Positions 7,800 through 16,283 of a DNA stretch of 64,000 nucleotides are shown here, in pieces. Each line of letters begins with the position of its first letter. Position 1 is the first letter of the stretch. The stretch is from Nitrospirota bacterium (lineage in GTDB: Bacteria; Nitrospirota; Nitrospiria; Nitrospirales; Nitrospiraceae). The notes beneath the pieces are model-generated. The model made no database searches, was not told where the DNA came from, and worked only from the letters and a program-made list of their open reading frames with translations. The position numbers were made by a program, and so were the translations under genes. The stretch is from assembly GCA_028876065.1 (NCBI GenBank), contig JAGWTI010000001.1, forward strand, positions 34,215 through 98,214, read 5' to 3'.

Positions 7800-8921
7800 G
7801 TGGGGAAAGAGCAGGGTCGGATCCATGAATACCTGAAGGACAAAGTCGTTCTGTTGACCGGAGGAACCGGGTCTTTCGGTCGCCACTTCACGAAAGTACT
7901 GACGGAACGGTTTGCCTTCAAGGCCTTGCGCATTTTCAGCCGCGACGAACTCAAACAGTATGAGATGCGGCGCCGGTTCGGCGACGATCGGATCCGGTAC
8001 CTGATCGGAGACGTGCGCGACCCGTCCAGGCTGGATCGTGCCATGCAAGGTGTGGACGTCGTGATCCACGCAGCGGCGATGAAGCAAGTGCCGGCCTGCG
8101 AATACAATCCTTTCGAGGCCGTCCGGACCAACGTGTTGGGCGCGCAGAACGTCGTGGATGCCGCGATCGACCATCAAGTGCACCGCGGCATCGGGATCAG
8201 CTCCGATAAGGCGGTGAGTCCGGCGAATTTGTACGGGGCTACGAAGCTCTGCGCAGAGAAAATCTTCGTGCAAGGCAATGCCTATGCCGCGAAGCGCTCG
8301 ACCCGATTCAGTTGTGTCCGTTACGGCAATGTTTTGGGAAGTCGGGGCAGCGTCGTGCCGGTGTTTCTCGAACAGCGGCGGACCGGCCGTATCACCGTGA
8401 CCGATCCACGCATGACCCGCTACTGGCTGACGCTGGAGCAAGCCATCCAGTTCGTGTTGCGGTGCCTGGCCGGCGCCAAGGGCGGGGAGGTGTTCATTCC
8501 GCGTATTCCCAGCATGCGCATCGTCGATGTGGTGCCGGTGGTGGCCCCCGGCTGCGAGGTGGATATCGTCGGAATCCGACCGGGCGAAAAGCTTCACGAG
8601 ACGCTGATCACCGAGGACGAGAGCCGACACACGCTGGAATACGAAGATATGTTCCGCATCATGCCCGAATACAACGAGTGGGGCGCGCCCGAAGGCAACG
8701 GGAACGGCAATGGCAACGGCCATGGAGGCCGTCCCTTGCCAGACGGGTTCAAATACAGCAGCGAGACCAACACGCAGTGGCTGACCGCGGAGGGCTTGCG
8801 CAGCCTCTTGGTGGTCAGCGGCTATGGAGAACAGCTTGAGGCAAGAGACCAGGAGGGCCGCGTCGAAAAACGGAACGGCGCCGCTCGCAAGCATTCCCTA
8901 CGGCCGGCATTGGCTCGATGA
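7800..8921 (+). CDS. pseB: UDP-N-acetylglucosamine 4,6-dehydratase (inverting)
   Basis: PseB converts UDP-GlcNAc to UDP-2-acetamido-2,6-dideoxy-L-arabino-hexos-4-ulose, the first step of pseudaminic acid synthesis. I start it at GTG 7800, five bases after GGAGG; this gives 373 residues, and the open frame further upstream has no family similarity. The Rossmann loop GGTGSFG is at residues 21-27. The catalytic SSDK segment has Asp136 and Lys137, and Tyr145 and Lys149 form the YxxxK pair. A Gly-Asn repeat (about residues 298-310) inserts a flexible loop near the C-terminus. The last 98 bases overlap pseC in another frame, an unusually long overlap, so the final residues are probably dispensable. 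Confidence 0.93.
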   Translation: MGKEQGRIHEYLKDKVVLLTGGTGSFGRHFTKVLTERFAFKALRIFSRDELKQYEMRRRFGDDRIRYLIGDVRDPSRLDRAMQGVDVVIHAAAMKQVPACEYNPFEAVRTNVLGAQNVVDAAIDHQVHRGIGISSDKAVSPANLYGATKLCAEKIFVQGNAYAAKRSTRFSCVRYGNVLGSRGSVVPVFLEQRRTGRITVTDPRMTRYWLTLEQAIQFVLRCLAGAKGGEVFIPRIPSMRIVDVVPVVAPGCEVDIVGIRPGEKLHETLITEDESRHTLEYEDMFRIMPEYNEWGAPEGNGNGNGNGHGGRPLPDGFKYSSETNTQWLTAEGLRSLLVVSGYGEQLEARDQEGRVEKRNGAARKHSLRPALAR

Positions 8922-10056
8922 CGCCGATGTCCGGGCGGTCAACGCCGTCCTCGCTTCCGACTGGCTGACGCAGGGTCATGTCGTACCGGCGTTTGAGGAG
9001 GCCGTGGCGATGGCCTGCGGGACGCGCTATGCCGTGGCCTTCTCGAGCGGAACGGCTGCCCTGCACGGCGCGTGCTTCGCGGCGGGCGTCAGCGACGGCC
9101 AGGAAGTCATCGTGCCTCCCATCACGTTTGCCGCGACGGCCAACAGTGTCCGTTATTGCGGGGCCTGGCCGGTCTTTGCGGACGTCGACGACAGCACCGT
9201 CACCCTGGATCCATGGGCGGTGGGCCGTGCGATCACGCCACGGACCAAGGCGATCATGGCCGTGGACTTCGCCGGGCATCCTTGCCGGATGCATGAATTC
9301 AAACAGTTGGCCGATCGGCACGGATTGATCCTGATCGAGGATGCGGCGCACGCGCTTGGCGCGACCTACGACGGCCGACGAGTGGGACAGCTGGCGGACA
9401 TGACGACCTTTTCCTTCCATCCGGTGAAGGTCCTGACGACCGGAGAGGGCGGCATGGTGGTGACCGATCGGAAGGACCTCTACCAGCGGCTCCAGCTTTT
9501 TCGAAACCACGGCATTACCCGCGATCCTTGGTTGTTGCGCACGTCGAATCCCGCGCCGTGGTTCTACGAACAGCAGGAGCTGGGCTACAACTATCGGCTT
9601 ACCGACATTCAGGCGGCCTTGGGACTGTCCCAGCTCGAGCGACTCTCGCATTTCATCGCGCGGCGGCGCGCGATCGCCGCGCGCTATCAAGCCTCGCTGT
9701 CCGACTTGGGCGGGATCCGGTTGCCCGCGGAACGGGAGTGGGCCGGGTCCGCTTGGCACCTCTTTGTGGTGCGCCTTAACTTGCCCCTGCTCCGTAAAAC
9801 TCGCCGCGACGTGTTCGAGGAATTGAGGGCGAGGGGCATCGGCGTCCAAGTGCACTACATTCCCGTCTATGCCCATCCCTATTATCAGCGGTTCCAACGG
9901 TATCAGCGGTGTTTCACGACCTGTCCGAGGGCTGAGCGGTTCTACGCCGAATCGATCAGCTTGCCGTTGTTCCCGAAGATGGCAGATGAGGACATTGAGC
10001 GGGTGATCGGCGTCGTCCGCGAAGTCATGCACGAGGCCAGCCGTGATCGCGACTGA
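8824..10056 (+). CDS. pseC: UDP-4-keto-sugar C4 aminotransferase
   Basis: PseC is a PLP enzyme that aminates C4 of the PseB product, using glutamate. The 410-residue protein shows the DegT/DnrJ/EryC1 fold: SSGTAALH near residue 80, the EDAAHALGA segment, and the Schiff-base Lys202 in SFHPVKVLTTGEGG, which is the family pattern. The family usually starts near IPYGRHW (residue 24), so the 23 leading residues encoded within the overlap with pseB may be an artefact of start choice; no better start codon is present. It overlaps the next gene by 14 bases. Confidence 0.93.
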   Translation: MENSLRQETRRAASKNGTAPLASIPYGRHWLDDADVRAVNAVLASDWLTQGHVVPAFEEAVAMACGTRYAVAFSSGTAALHGACFAAGVSDGQEVIVPPITFAATANSVRYCGAWPVFADVDDSTVTLDPWAVGRAITPRTKAIMAVDFAGHPCRMHEFKQLADRHGLILIEDAAHALGATYDGRRVGQLADMTTFSFHPVKVLTTGEGGMVVTDRKDLYQRLQLFRNHGITRDPWLLRTSNPAPWFYEQQELGYNYRLTDIQAALGLSQLERLSHFIARRRAIAARYQASLSDLGGIRLPAEREWAGSAWHLFVVRLNLPLLRKTRRDVFEELRARGIGVQVHYIPVYAHPYYQRFQRYQRCFTTCPRAERFYAESISLPLFPKMADEDIERVIGVVREVMHEASRDRD

Positions 10057-11038
10057 CTCCAGGGTGGCTCATATGGTGATCGCCAGGGAGCCACAGACAC
10101 ATATGGCGTTTCCCGATGCCGCACGGTTGGTTTCTGGGGACATTCTGGTGGTGTATCGGGCCGGCCAGCGTCACGTGGACCGCACAGGACGAATCCTGCT
10201 GAGTCGATGCCGGGTGCCGGGGAATGGACCGGTATTCGATGAACCTGAGCTGGTCTGCGACACCGATTTGGACGATCGTGATCCTTCCGTCGTCCAGCTA
10301 GCCGATGGAACGGTGTTGCTCAATTTCTTCCGTCTGGATGCCCGGCGCCGTTCGGTTCGCCTGGCGATGACGATGTCGCGGGACGGCGGCTTCAGTTGGA
10401 CGTCTCCGCGCGACATCGACACACCGGGATTTTCAACGGGCTTGGCCGTGAGCGACGCAGTCTTGGAGTTGCCATCCGGTGAACTTCTGATGGCGGCTTA
10501 CGGCACCCCCGACAACGGATTCCCCGGGTCGTTTCTGCTCCGCTCGCGTGATGGAGGCGAAACGTGGCCGAAGATTACCCGGTTGGCAGTGAGTCCGACG
10601 ATCGTATTCGAGGAGCCGGCCTTGTCGCGGTTACCGGATGGCCGGATTTTGGCCATGCTGCGCTCGGAGAACGGTGGGACCGGATCTTTACACCAAACCC
10701 TGTCTCTCGATGAAGGGTGGACGTGGTCCGATCCGGAACGGCTGGATCTTTGGGGATATCCTGCGGACCTGCTCGTGCTGCAAACCGGGCAGATCGTCAT
10801 GGCCTATGGGTATCGCCAATTTCCACCAGGAATTCGTTGTTGCGTGGCTGATGCCGCCGGGCTTTCTTGGTCGATCCATCGTGAGCGTATTTTGCGCCAC
10901 GATGGTCACGACAACGGCGAATTAGGGTATCCGGCCACCGTGGCGCTCGGAGGCGGAGATCTCTTGACGGTCTACTATTTCACGGGGCGAGAGGGTGGGC
11001 AGCCGTACATTGCTGGAACGAGATTCACGGTGGAGTAA
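10043..11038 (+). CDS. Sialidase-fold (BNR/Asp-box) protein
   Basis: The 331-residue protein shows a six-bladed propeller pattern with Asp-box motifs SRDGGFSW (near 115), SRDGGETW (near 170) and a weaker SLDEGWTW (near 225), plus the DxDDRDPS segment typical of exo-sialidase-like families. Sialidases remove or rearrange terminal sialic acids. No signal peptide is visible, so it is probably cytoplasmic. It starts at GTG 10043 within the end of pseC, or possibly at the ATG at 10073. It lies between pseC and the synthase gene, so a role in processing the nonulosonic acid or its conjugates is likely but undefined. Confidence 0.72.
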   Translation: MIATDSRVAHMVIAREPQTHMAFPDAARLVSGDILVVYRAGQRHVDRTGRILLSRCRVPGNGPVFDEPELVCDTDLDDRDPSVVQLADGTVLLNFFRLDARRRSVRLAMTMSRDGGFSWTSPRDIDTPGFSTGLAVSDAVLELPSGELLMAAYGTPDNGFPGSFLLRSRDGGETWPKITRLAVSPTIVFEEPALSRLPDGRILAMLRSENGGTGSLHQTLSLDEGWTWSDPERLDLWGYPADLLVLQTGQIVMAYGYRQFPPGIRCCVADAAGLSWSIHRERILRHDGHDNGELGYPATVALGGGDLLTVYYFTGREGGQPYIAGTRFTVE

Positions 11039-11041
11039 GCG

Positions 11042-12064
11042 ATGATGCAATCAGAGCGACAGTCCTGGACGATCGGTCGGCGCACGGTCGGTTCCGGCCA
11101 ACCGTGCTTCATCATTGCTGAAATCGGGTCGAACCATGACGGGAGTTTGGAGATCGCCAAGACACTGATCCGCGAGGCCGCCAAAGCCGGCGCGGATGCG
11201 GTCAAGTTCCAATCCTTCCGCGCCGCCACTTTGGCCGCTCCCAGGCAGGAGCGGTTGCAGAAGTTTTTCAAGCAGGCGGAGTTGGACCCAGCTTGGTACC
11301 AGGATCTGATCCGGGTGGCCGATGAAGAAGGGGTGGTTTGGTTGTCGACGCCGTTCGACGATGCGTCTGCGGACGCACTCGGCGACTTAGGCATGCCCGT
11401 GTTCAAGGTCAGTTCTGGAGACCTCACCGATCATCGATTGCTTCAGCGCTTGGCCAGATGGGAACGCCCGATCATTTTGTCGACGGGCATGGCGTGGCTG
11501 GGGGAAGTCGAAGCGGCCCTTGGAGCGATCCGTACCATCGGCCATCCTCCTCTTGTGCTCTTGCATTGCGTGACGGCCTATCCCTCGGCGCCGGAGGATG
11601 CCAACATCCGTGCGATGGCTCGCATGGGCGAGGCGTTCGGGGTTCCCTATGGCTATTCAGACCATTGCCTGGGCGTCGCGGTTCCGCTCGGCGCCGTTGC
11701 GCTCGGCGCCTGCGTGATTGAAAAGCATTTCACGTCCGACCGGTCGCGTCAGGGGCCCGACCACGGCCATTCGTTGGAAGCGTCGGAATTCGCCCTGATG
11801 GTGCGGGAGATTCGGAGCTTGGAGCGCGCGTTAGGCGATGGGGTCAAGGCGCCGGTGAAGGCGGAACTGCCTGATCGGGTGTGGGCCAGGCGTGGGCTGT
11901 ATGCCACGCAGCCCATTGCGGCCGGAGCCACAATCACACCGGCCATGGTGGCGCGGCTTCGTCCCAACGACGGGATCGGCGCTGAGGATTGGGACCTGGT
12001 GATCGGACGGGTGGCACGGCAGGCTATCGAGCCTGGAGCGGCGTTGCATTGGGACCTGCTATGA
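11042..12064 (+). CDS. pseI: Pseudaminic/sialic acid synthase (NeuB family)
   Basis: NeuB-family enzymes condense phosphoenolpyruvate with a six-carbon amino sugar to give a nine-carbon nonulosonic acid. The 340-residue protein has the NeuB TIM barrel (FIIAEIGSNHDGS near residue 22, DAVKFQS, STPFD, KVSSGDL, YGYSDH, EKHFT) and a C-terminal SAF domain (about 280-340, RRGLYATQPIAAGATIT). With pseB, pseC and pseG present, the substrate is most likely the altrose derivative of the pseudaminic pathway. Its stop overlaps the next start as ATGA, indicating translational coupling. Confidence 0.92.
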   Translation: MMQSERQSWTIGRRTVGSGQPCFIIAEIGSNHDGSLEIAKTLIREAAKAGADAVKFQSFRAATLAAPRQERLQKFFKQAELDPAWYQDLIRVADEEGVVWLSTPFDDASADALGDLGMPVFKVSSGDLTDHRLLQRLARWERPIILSTGMAWLGEVEAALGAIRTIGHPPLVLLHCVTAYPSAPEDANIRAMARMGEAFGVPYGYSDHCLGVAVPLGAVALGACVIEKHFTSDRSRQGPDHGHSLEASEFALMVREIRSLERALGDGVKAPVKAELPDRVWARRGLYATQPIAAGATITPAMVARLRPNDGIGAEDWDLVIGRVARQAIEPGAALHWDLL

Positions 12065-12822
12065 CCGTTACCGCCATCATTCAGGCCCGCATGGGGTCCT
12101 CCAGATTGCCCGGGAAAGTGTTGGCGCCGATTCTTGGACAGCCGATGCTCTGGCACATGCTCCAGCGGCTCAAGCATGCCGCCCGCCTCGGTCAGATCCT
12201 CGTGGCCACCACCGATAAGCCGGAAGACAGGCCGATCACGGAGCTGGCGGCGTCGTTGGGTATCGCGTCGTTTACCGGCTCGGAGCAGGACGTGTTGGAT
12301 CGCTACTATCGGGCCGCGCGTACCGTCAATGCCGATCCGATCGTGCGCCTGACGGCCGATTGTCCGCTGATCGATCCCCACCTTGTAGATCAGGTGGTCG
12401 AGGAGTTTGTGGCTCACCGATGCGACCACGCCGCGTTGGCGGGGACCTATCCGGACGGCCTGGATACGGAGATCGTGACGTTCGAGGCGTTATCTACGGC
12501 ATGGCGGGAGGCCGTCTTGCCCTCGGAGCGCGAACACGTCACCCCCTTTATCTGGACCAGGCCTGAGCGGTTCCGTCTCCGGCAGATACGTTCGACGGAG
12601 GATTATTCCGTGCACCGATGGACCGTCGACGATCCGCGGGATTTGGAGTTGGTCCGGGCGATCTTTGGCGAGCTTTATCAGGAAGGGCGGCTGTTCTTCA
12701 TGCGCGATGTGTTGAGTCTGTTGGCGCGCCGCCCCGACTTGGCGGCCATCAATCGGGGGATCACCAGGAACGAAGGGTATCGCAAGTCACTCCAGGAGGA
12801 TGCGGCATGGGTCACCCGATAG
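12061..12822 (+). CDS. pseF: Nonulosonic acid cytidylyltransferase (SpsF/PseF-like)
   Basis: The 253-residue protein activates a nonulosonic acid with CTP to the CMP-sugar used by glycosyltransferases. The nucleotide-binding start is IIQARMGSSRLPGK, followed by RLTADCPLIDP and the metal/substrate segment WTVDDPRDLELV, as in the SpsF/acylneuraminate cytidylyltransferase family. I use the ATG at 12061, which overlaps the pseI stop by four bases; the longer frame upstream is antisense-like filler. SpsF proteins are a sister group of classic PseF, so the exact sugar is inferred from the neighbours. Confidence 0.85.
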   Translation: MTVTAIIQARMGSSRLPGKVLAPILGQPMLWHMLQRLKHAARLGQILVATTDKPEDRPITELAASLGIASFTGSEQDVLDRYYRAARTVNADPIVRLTADCPLIDPHLVDQVVEEFVAHRCDHAALAGTYPDGLDTEIVTFEALSTAWREAVLPSEREHVTPFIWTRPERFRLRQIRSTEDYSVHRWTVDDPRDLELVRAIFGELYQEGRLFFMRDVLSLLARRPDLAAINRGITRNEGYRKSLQEDAAWVTR

Positions 12823-14147
12823 GCGATGGGACAGCCACCGTCACGGACGTTTCCGTGACACCCGCGGTTCCCGTGAGGCGCGAGTCGGAATCTCTCTGGC
12901 GCCGGGCCGAAAACGTCATTCCCTGCGGGACCCAGACGCTGAGTAAGGGGCCCGATCAGTTCGTGCGGGGCGTGTACCCGATCTACCTGCAGCGGGGCGA
13001 GGGCTGTCACGTCTGGGATGTGGACGGCAACGAATACATCGATTACCCCATGGCGCTTGGTCCGATCCTGCTGGGATACCAATACCCGACAGTCCACGAG
13101 GCGGTGGTGCGGCAGTTGGGAGAAGGCACCACGTTCACGTTGATGCATCCCAAGGAAGTGGAGTTGGCTGAGGCGTTAGTGGAGTGCATCCCCTGCGCCG
13201 AGATGGTTCGATTCGCTAAAAACGGATCGGATGTCACGGCCGCGGCAGTTCGGGCTGCGCGAGCCTATACGAGCCGCGAGCAGGTGGCGTTCTGCGGCTA
13301 TCACGGCTGGCAGGACTGGTACGCGGTGACTACGAGTCGGCCCGCCGGCGTCCCGACGATGCTCAAGGGCCTCGCGCACGCCTTCGAGTTCAACAAGACC
13401 GAAACCCTGGAGCGCATTTTTCTGGATCACCCCGGGGACATCGCCGCGGTCATCTTGGAAGTGGGCGGGGAGAACCCGCACCCAGGGTTCTTGGAGCAGG
13501 TCAAGGCGCTCGCACATCGCCATGGAGCGGTCTTCATCTGGGACGAAATCGTGACCGGCTTTCGCCTCGCGCTGGGTGGAGCCCAGGAATATTACGGGGT
13601 GACGCCGGATCTGGCGTGTTTCGGTAAGGGCATGGCCAATGGATTCCCGTTGTCGGCGGTGGTCGGTCGGCGGGATCTGATGAAGACGTTCGAGCGGGTG
13701 TTCTTTTCCATGACCTATGGGGGCGAGACGCTGTCGCTGGCGGCGGCGTTGGCGACCCTGCAGGTGCTCAGGACGGAGCCGGTCATCGCCCATCTCTGGG
13801 CTCAGGGAGCCAAGTTTCGGGATGGCGTGGCGGCAGCGGCCGCCGCCGCCGGCGTTCCGGTGAAGCTGATCGGGCAGCCGCCGCGTTCGGCGCTGATATT
13901 TTCGGACCGGTCCGGCGAGGAGTCGACCTTGGTCAAGAGCCTCTTTATGCAAGAGTGCGTGAAACGGGGCGTGCTGTTCGGCGGCCCTGTCATGATGACC
14001 TACAGTCATTCCGATCGGGACATCGCACGGACCCTGGACGTAGTCGGCGAAGCCTTGGCGTTGGTGGGGCGTGCGCTGGACGGCGAAGGTCCGGCCAAGT
14101 ATCTGGAAGGGCAACCGGCTCAGATTGTGTTTCGGCCGAAGAGGTAA
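12807..14147 (+). CDS. Class III (glutamate-1-semialdehyde-type) aminotransferase
   Basis: The 446-residue PLP enzyme belongs to the glutamate-1-semialdehyde aminomutase group, with WDVDGNEYIDYPMALGPILLG, the cofactor segment FIWDEIVTGFR and Schiff-base Lys274 in CFGKGMANGFPLSA. AGGAGG precedes the ATG at 12807, and the gene overlaps the cytidylyltransferase by 16 bases. Heme-pathway HemL lacks the N-terminal extension seen here and is not usually in sugar clusters. I therefore infer amination of a sugar or acyl precursor in the glycan pathway. It is a second aminotransferase beside pseC, which the standard pathway does not need. Confidence 0.82.
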   Translation: MGHPIGDGTATVTDVSVTPAVPVRRESESLWRRAENVIPCGTQTLSKGPDQFVRGVYPIYLQRGEGCHVWDVDGNEYIDYPMALGPILLGYQYPTVHEAVVRQLGEGTTFTLMHPKEVELAEALVECIPCAEMVRFAKNGSDVTAAAVRAARAYTSREQVAFCGYHGWQDWYAVTTSRPAGVPTMLKGLAHAFEFNKTETLERIFLDHPGDIAAVILEVGGENPHPGFLEQVKALAHRHGAVFIWDEIVTGFRLALGGAQEYYGVTPDLACFGKGMANGFPLSAVVGRRDLMKTFERVFFSMTYGGETLSLAAALATLQVLRTEPVIAHLWAQGAKFRDGVAAAAAAAGVPVKLIGQPPRSALIFSDRSGEESTLVKSLFMQECVKRGVLFGGPVMMTYSHSDRDIARTLDVVGEALALVGRALDGEGPAKYLEGQPAQIVFRPKR

Positions 14148-14151
14148 GACG

Positions 14152-15177
14152 ATGACGATCATCGTGGTGGGATGCGGCTCCATCGGGCGGCGCCATCTGA
14201 ACAATCTGCGGGCATTGGGCATGACGGATCTCGTGGCCTGCGATCCTTCTCCTGCTGCCCGTGCCTCCGCTGCGGCGAGCGGCGCGATGGTCACCTATAG
14301 CGACCATCGCGAAGCCATCGCTCGACATCCGGATGCCGTGGCGGCTGTCGTGTGTACGCCAACGAGCATACATCTCGGTCCGGCCCTCGATCTGGCCGAT
14401 CGAGGGTTGCATCTGCTGATCGAGAAGCCGCTTGCGACTCGTGTGGAAGGAGCTGCGGCGCTGGTGGCGTTGGTAGAGTCCAAGGGACGCACAGGCATGA
14501 TGGCGATGTGCTACCGCTTCCATCCCGGCCTTCGGCTGATCAACAGTCTGCTGGAGCGTCGTCAGATTGGGCGGGTCTATAGCGCGAGGGTGTCCGGGGG
14601 GCATTACTTGCCCGACTGGCATCCGCAGGTCGATTACCGGAAGGAGTATGCCGCGCGGGCCGACCAGGGCGGCGGGGTCCTGCTGACGAGCGTCATTCAC
14701 ACGCTGGATTATCTGCGCTGGTTTTTCGGCGAGTGCCGTTCAGTCCAGTGTCTGGTGGGCAAGGTCAGCGGGTTGGAGATCGACACGGACGATATGGTGG
14801 TGGGTCACTTTGTCACCGACGAGGGAGTCGTGGCCCAGTTGTATTGCGATTTCTTACAGCGCAACCGTCAGCACCAGATTGAAATCGTCGGCGAAACCGG
14901 GACGATCCGCTGGGAGTATGCGGAGCATTCCGTCGACTGTTTCCAAGATGGGGCCTGGCAGCGTCTCCCATACACGTTCGATCCTAACCAGATGTATCTG
15001 GACGAAATGCGGACGTTCCTGGCTTGTGCGGCGGGGACCGACGTGCCGCCGGTTTCGCTGGCCGAAGGGCTGCACGAGGTGGCGATCTTGGAGGCCATGC
15101 GCGAGTCCAGCCGGAGCGGGGCCGTCCAGTCGTTGCCTGGTTCCGGGGAAGCGTTGAGCTTGACCGGAAGGAGGTGA
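14152..15177 (+). CDS. Gfo/Idh/MocA-family oxidoreductase
   Basis: The 341-residue protein is an NAD(P)-dependent sugar or cyclitol dehydrogenase: the Rossmann start IIVVGCGSIGRRH, the family EKP motif (LLIEKPLATR near residue 88) and a C-terminal beta-sheet domain with SVIHTLDYLRWFFGE. It begins at ATG 14152, four bases after the aminotransferase stop. Relatives oxidise inositol, UDP-HexNAc or related sugars. The pairing with a GSA-type aminotransferase suggests oxidation then amination of the same carbon. The substrate cannot be read from sequence. Confidence 0.82.
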   Translation: MTIIVVGCGSIGRRHLNNLRALGMTDLVACDPSPAARASAAASGAMVTYSDHREAIARHPDAVAAVVCTPTSIHLGPALDLADRGLHLLIEKPLATRVEGAAALVALVESKGRTGMMAMCYRFHPGLRLINSLLERRQIGRVYSARVSGGHYLPDWHPQVDYRKEYAARADQGGGVLLTSVIHTLDYLRWFFGECRSVQCLVGKVSGLEIDTDDMVVGHFVTDEGVVAQLYCDFLQRNRQHQIEIVGETGTIRWEYAEHSVDCFQDGAWQRLPYTFDPNQMYLDEMRTFLACAAGTDVPPVSLAEGLHEVAILEAMRESSRSGAVQSLPGSGEALSLTGRR

Positions 15178-15179
15178 GG

Positions 15180-16283
15180 GTGACGGGTAGTCTGCGCATC
15201 GGCATTCGAGTAGATGGCGATTCGGCGATCGGCTTGGGCCACTTGGTTCGTTCGCTGGCCTTGGCCGAGGCGTTGACCAGCCTCGGCGCGAAGGCAACGC
15301 TCTTTTCGAGGCCCAGCCCCGTTGTGGCAACAAAAGCCTGGGAAGCGGGGGTGTCGGTGCTATTCAGTCGGGCCCAAAACGAGGACGCCTTCTTGCGGGA
15401 CTGCCTGGTGCGTTGGCACGCGGATGGGGTGGTCCTCGATACCAAAGCTCCCTACGGCGGCGACGAAATTCGCGCCCTCAATGGTCGGACCTGCGTGGTC
15501 GTCATGGACAACGCATGCGAGGGAATGTTCGAGGCCAGTCTGACCATTTTCCCCGTGGCCCATTTGGATGAAGCGGTTGCGGCACATCCGCGATGGGGTA
15601 TGGGAGGGATTTTACTGAAAGGACAAGACTACGTCGTTGTGGCCGACCATATTCGGGCATTGGGAAGGGCAGAGGCGCGGGAGCGGAGGTCCGCCGGTCA
15701 AGGCCTTCTGATCACGATGGGCGGAGCGGACCCGGCCGGCATGACGGAGCGTCTGCTGACATGGCTTGCGCCGTTACCGCTTGAGTGCCGGCTCGTCGTG
15801 CTGGTGGGGGAAGCCTTTGCCAGGAAAGAGTCGCTTCGCATTCTCGCGGGCGATTTGGGGCGTCCGGTGACCTTGTTGCAGGGGTCCTCTGCGCTCGGTT
15901 CGATCAAGTCGGAGATTGCGCTGGCGCTCTGCGCGTTTGGTGTGAGCGCCTATGAAATGGCCTGTCTTGGCATTCCGACTCTGTTGGTGAGCCACACCGA
16001 GGGCCATGCACGCGATGCGGCTCGATTTGCGCAATTAGGCTCCGCCCTCGACCTGGGATGGATTGAACGGGTGGATGGGAGACGGCTGGCTGAAACGGTG
16101 AGCCGGGTTCTAGGCGATGCCGACCTGCGGGCGCGACTGGGGCGGGCGGGTCGCGCGCTTGTGGACGGAAACGGCGTGACGCGGGTGGCGCAAGCGATTG
16201 TGCGTGCAGTCGAGCAATGGGAGCCGCGGTCCGCGGCAAAGGAGGCCTGCTGTGTCGGATCATCACGGCCATACGCTCGCTGA
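15180..16283 (+). CDS. pseG: UDP-2,4-diacetamido-trideoxy-altropyranose hydrolase
   Basis: PseG removes UDP from the 2,4-diamido altrose sugar to release the substrate for PseI. The 367-residue protein has the GT-B-like fold with the N-terminal IRVDGDSAIGLGHLVRSLALA motif, including the catalytic His of GxGH, the LLITMGGADP loop, and ALCAFGVSAYEMACLGIPTLL near the C-terminus. The start is GTG 15180 after GGAGG and two bases past the previous stop. PseG commits the cluster to a pseudaminic-type rather than legionaminic-type or neuraminic pathway. Confidence 0.88.
   Translation: MTGSLRIGIRVDGDSAIGLGHLVRSLALAEALTSLGAKATLFSRPSPVVATKAWEAGVSVLFSRAQNEDAFLRDCLVRWHADGVVLDTKAPYGGDEIRALNGRTCVVVMDNACEGMFEASLTIFPVAHLDEAVAAHPRWGMGGILLKGQDYVVVADHIRALGRAEARERRSAGQGLLITMGGADPAGMTERLLTWLAPLPLECRLVVLVGEAFARKESLRILAGDLGRPVTLLQGSSALGSIKSEIALALCAFGVSAYEMACLGIPTLLVSHTEGHARDAARFAQLGSALDLGWIERVDGRRLAETVSRVLGDADLRARLGRAGRALVDGNGVTRVAQAIVRAVEQWEPRSAAKEACCVGSSRPYAR

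Noticed and set aside
12807..14147. Heme-pathway HemL
   Set aside because: The family fold fits, but overlap with a CMP-sugar gene and the extended N-terminus favour a sugar-pathway enzyme.
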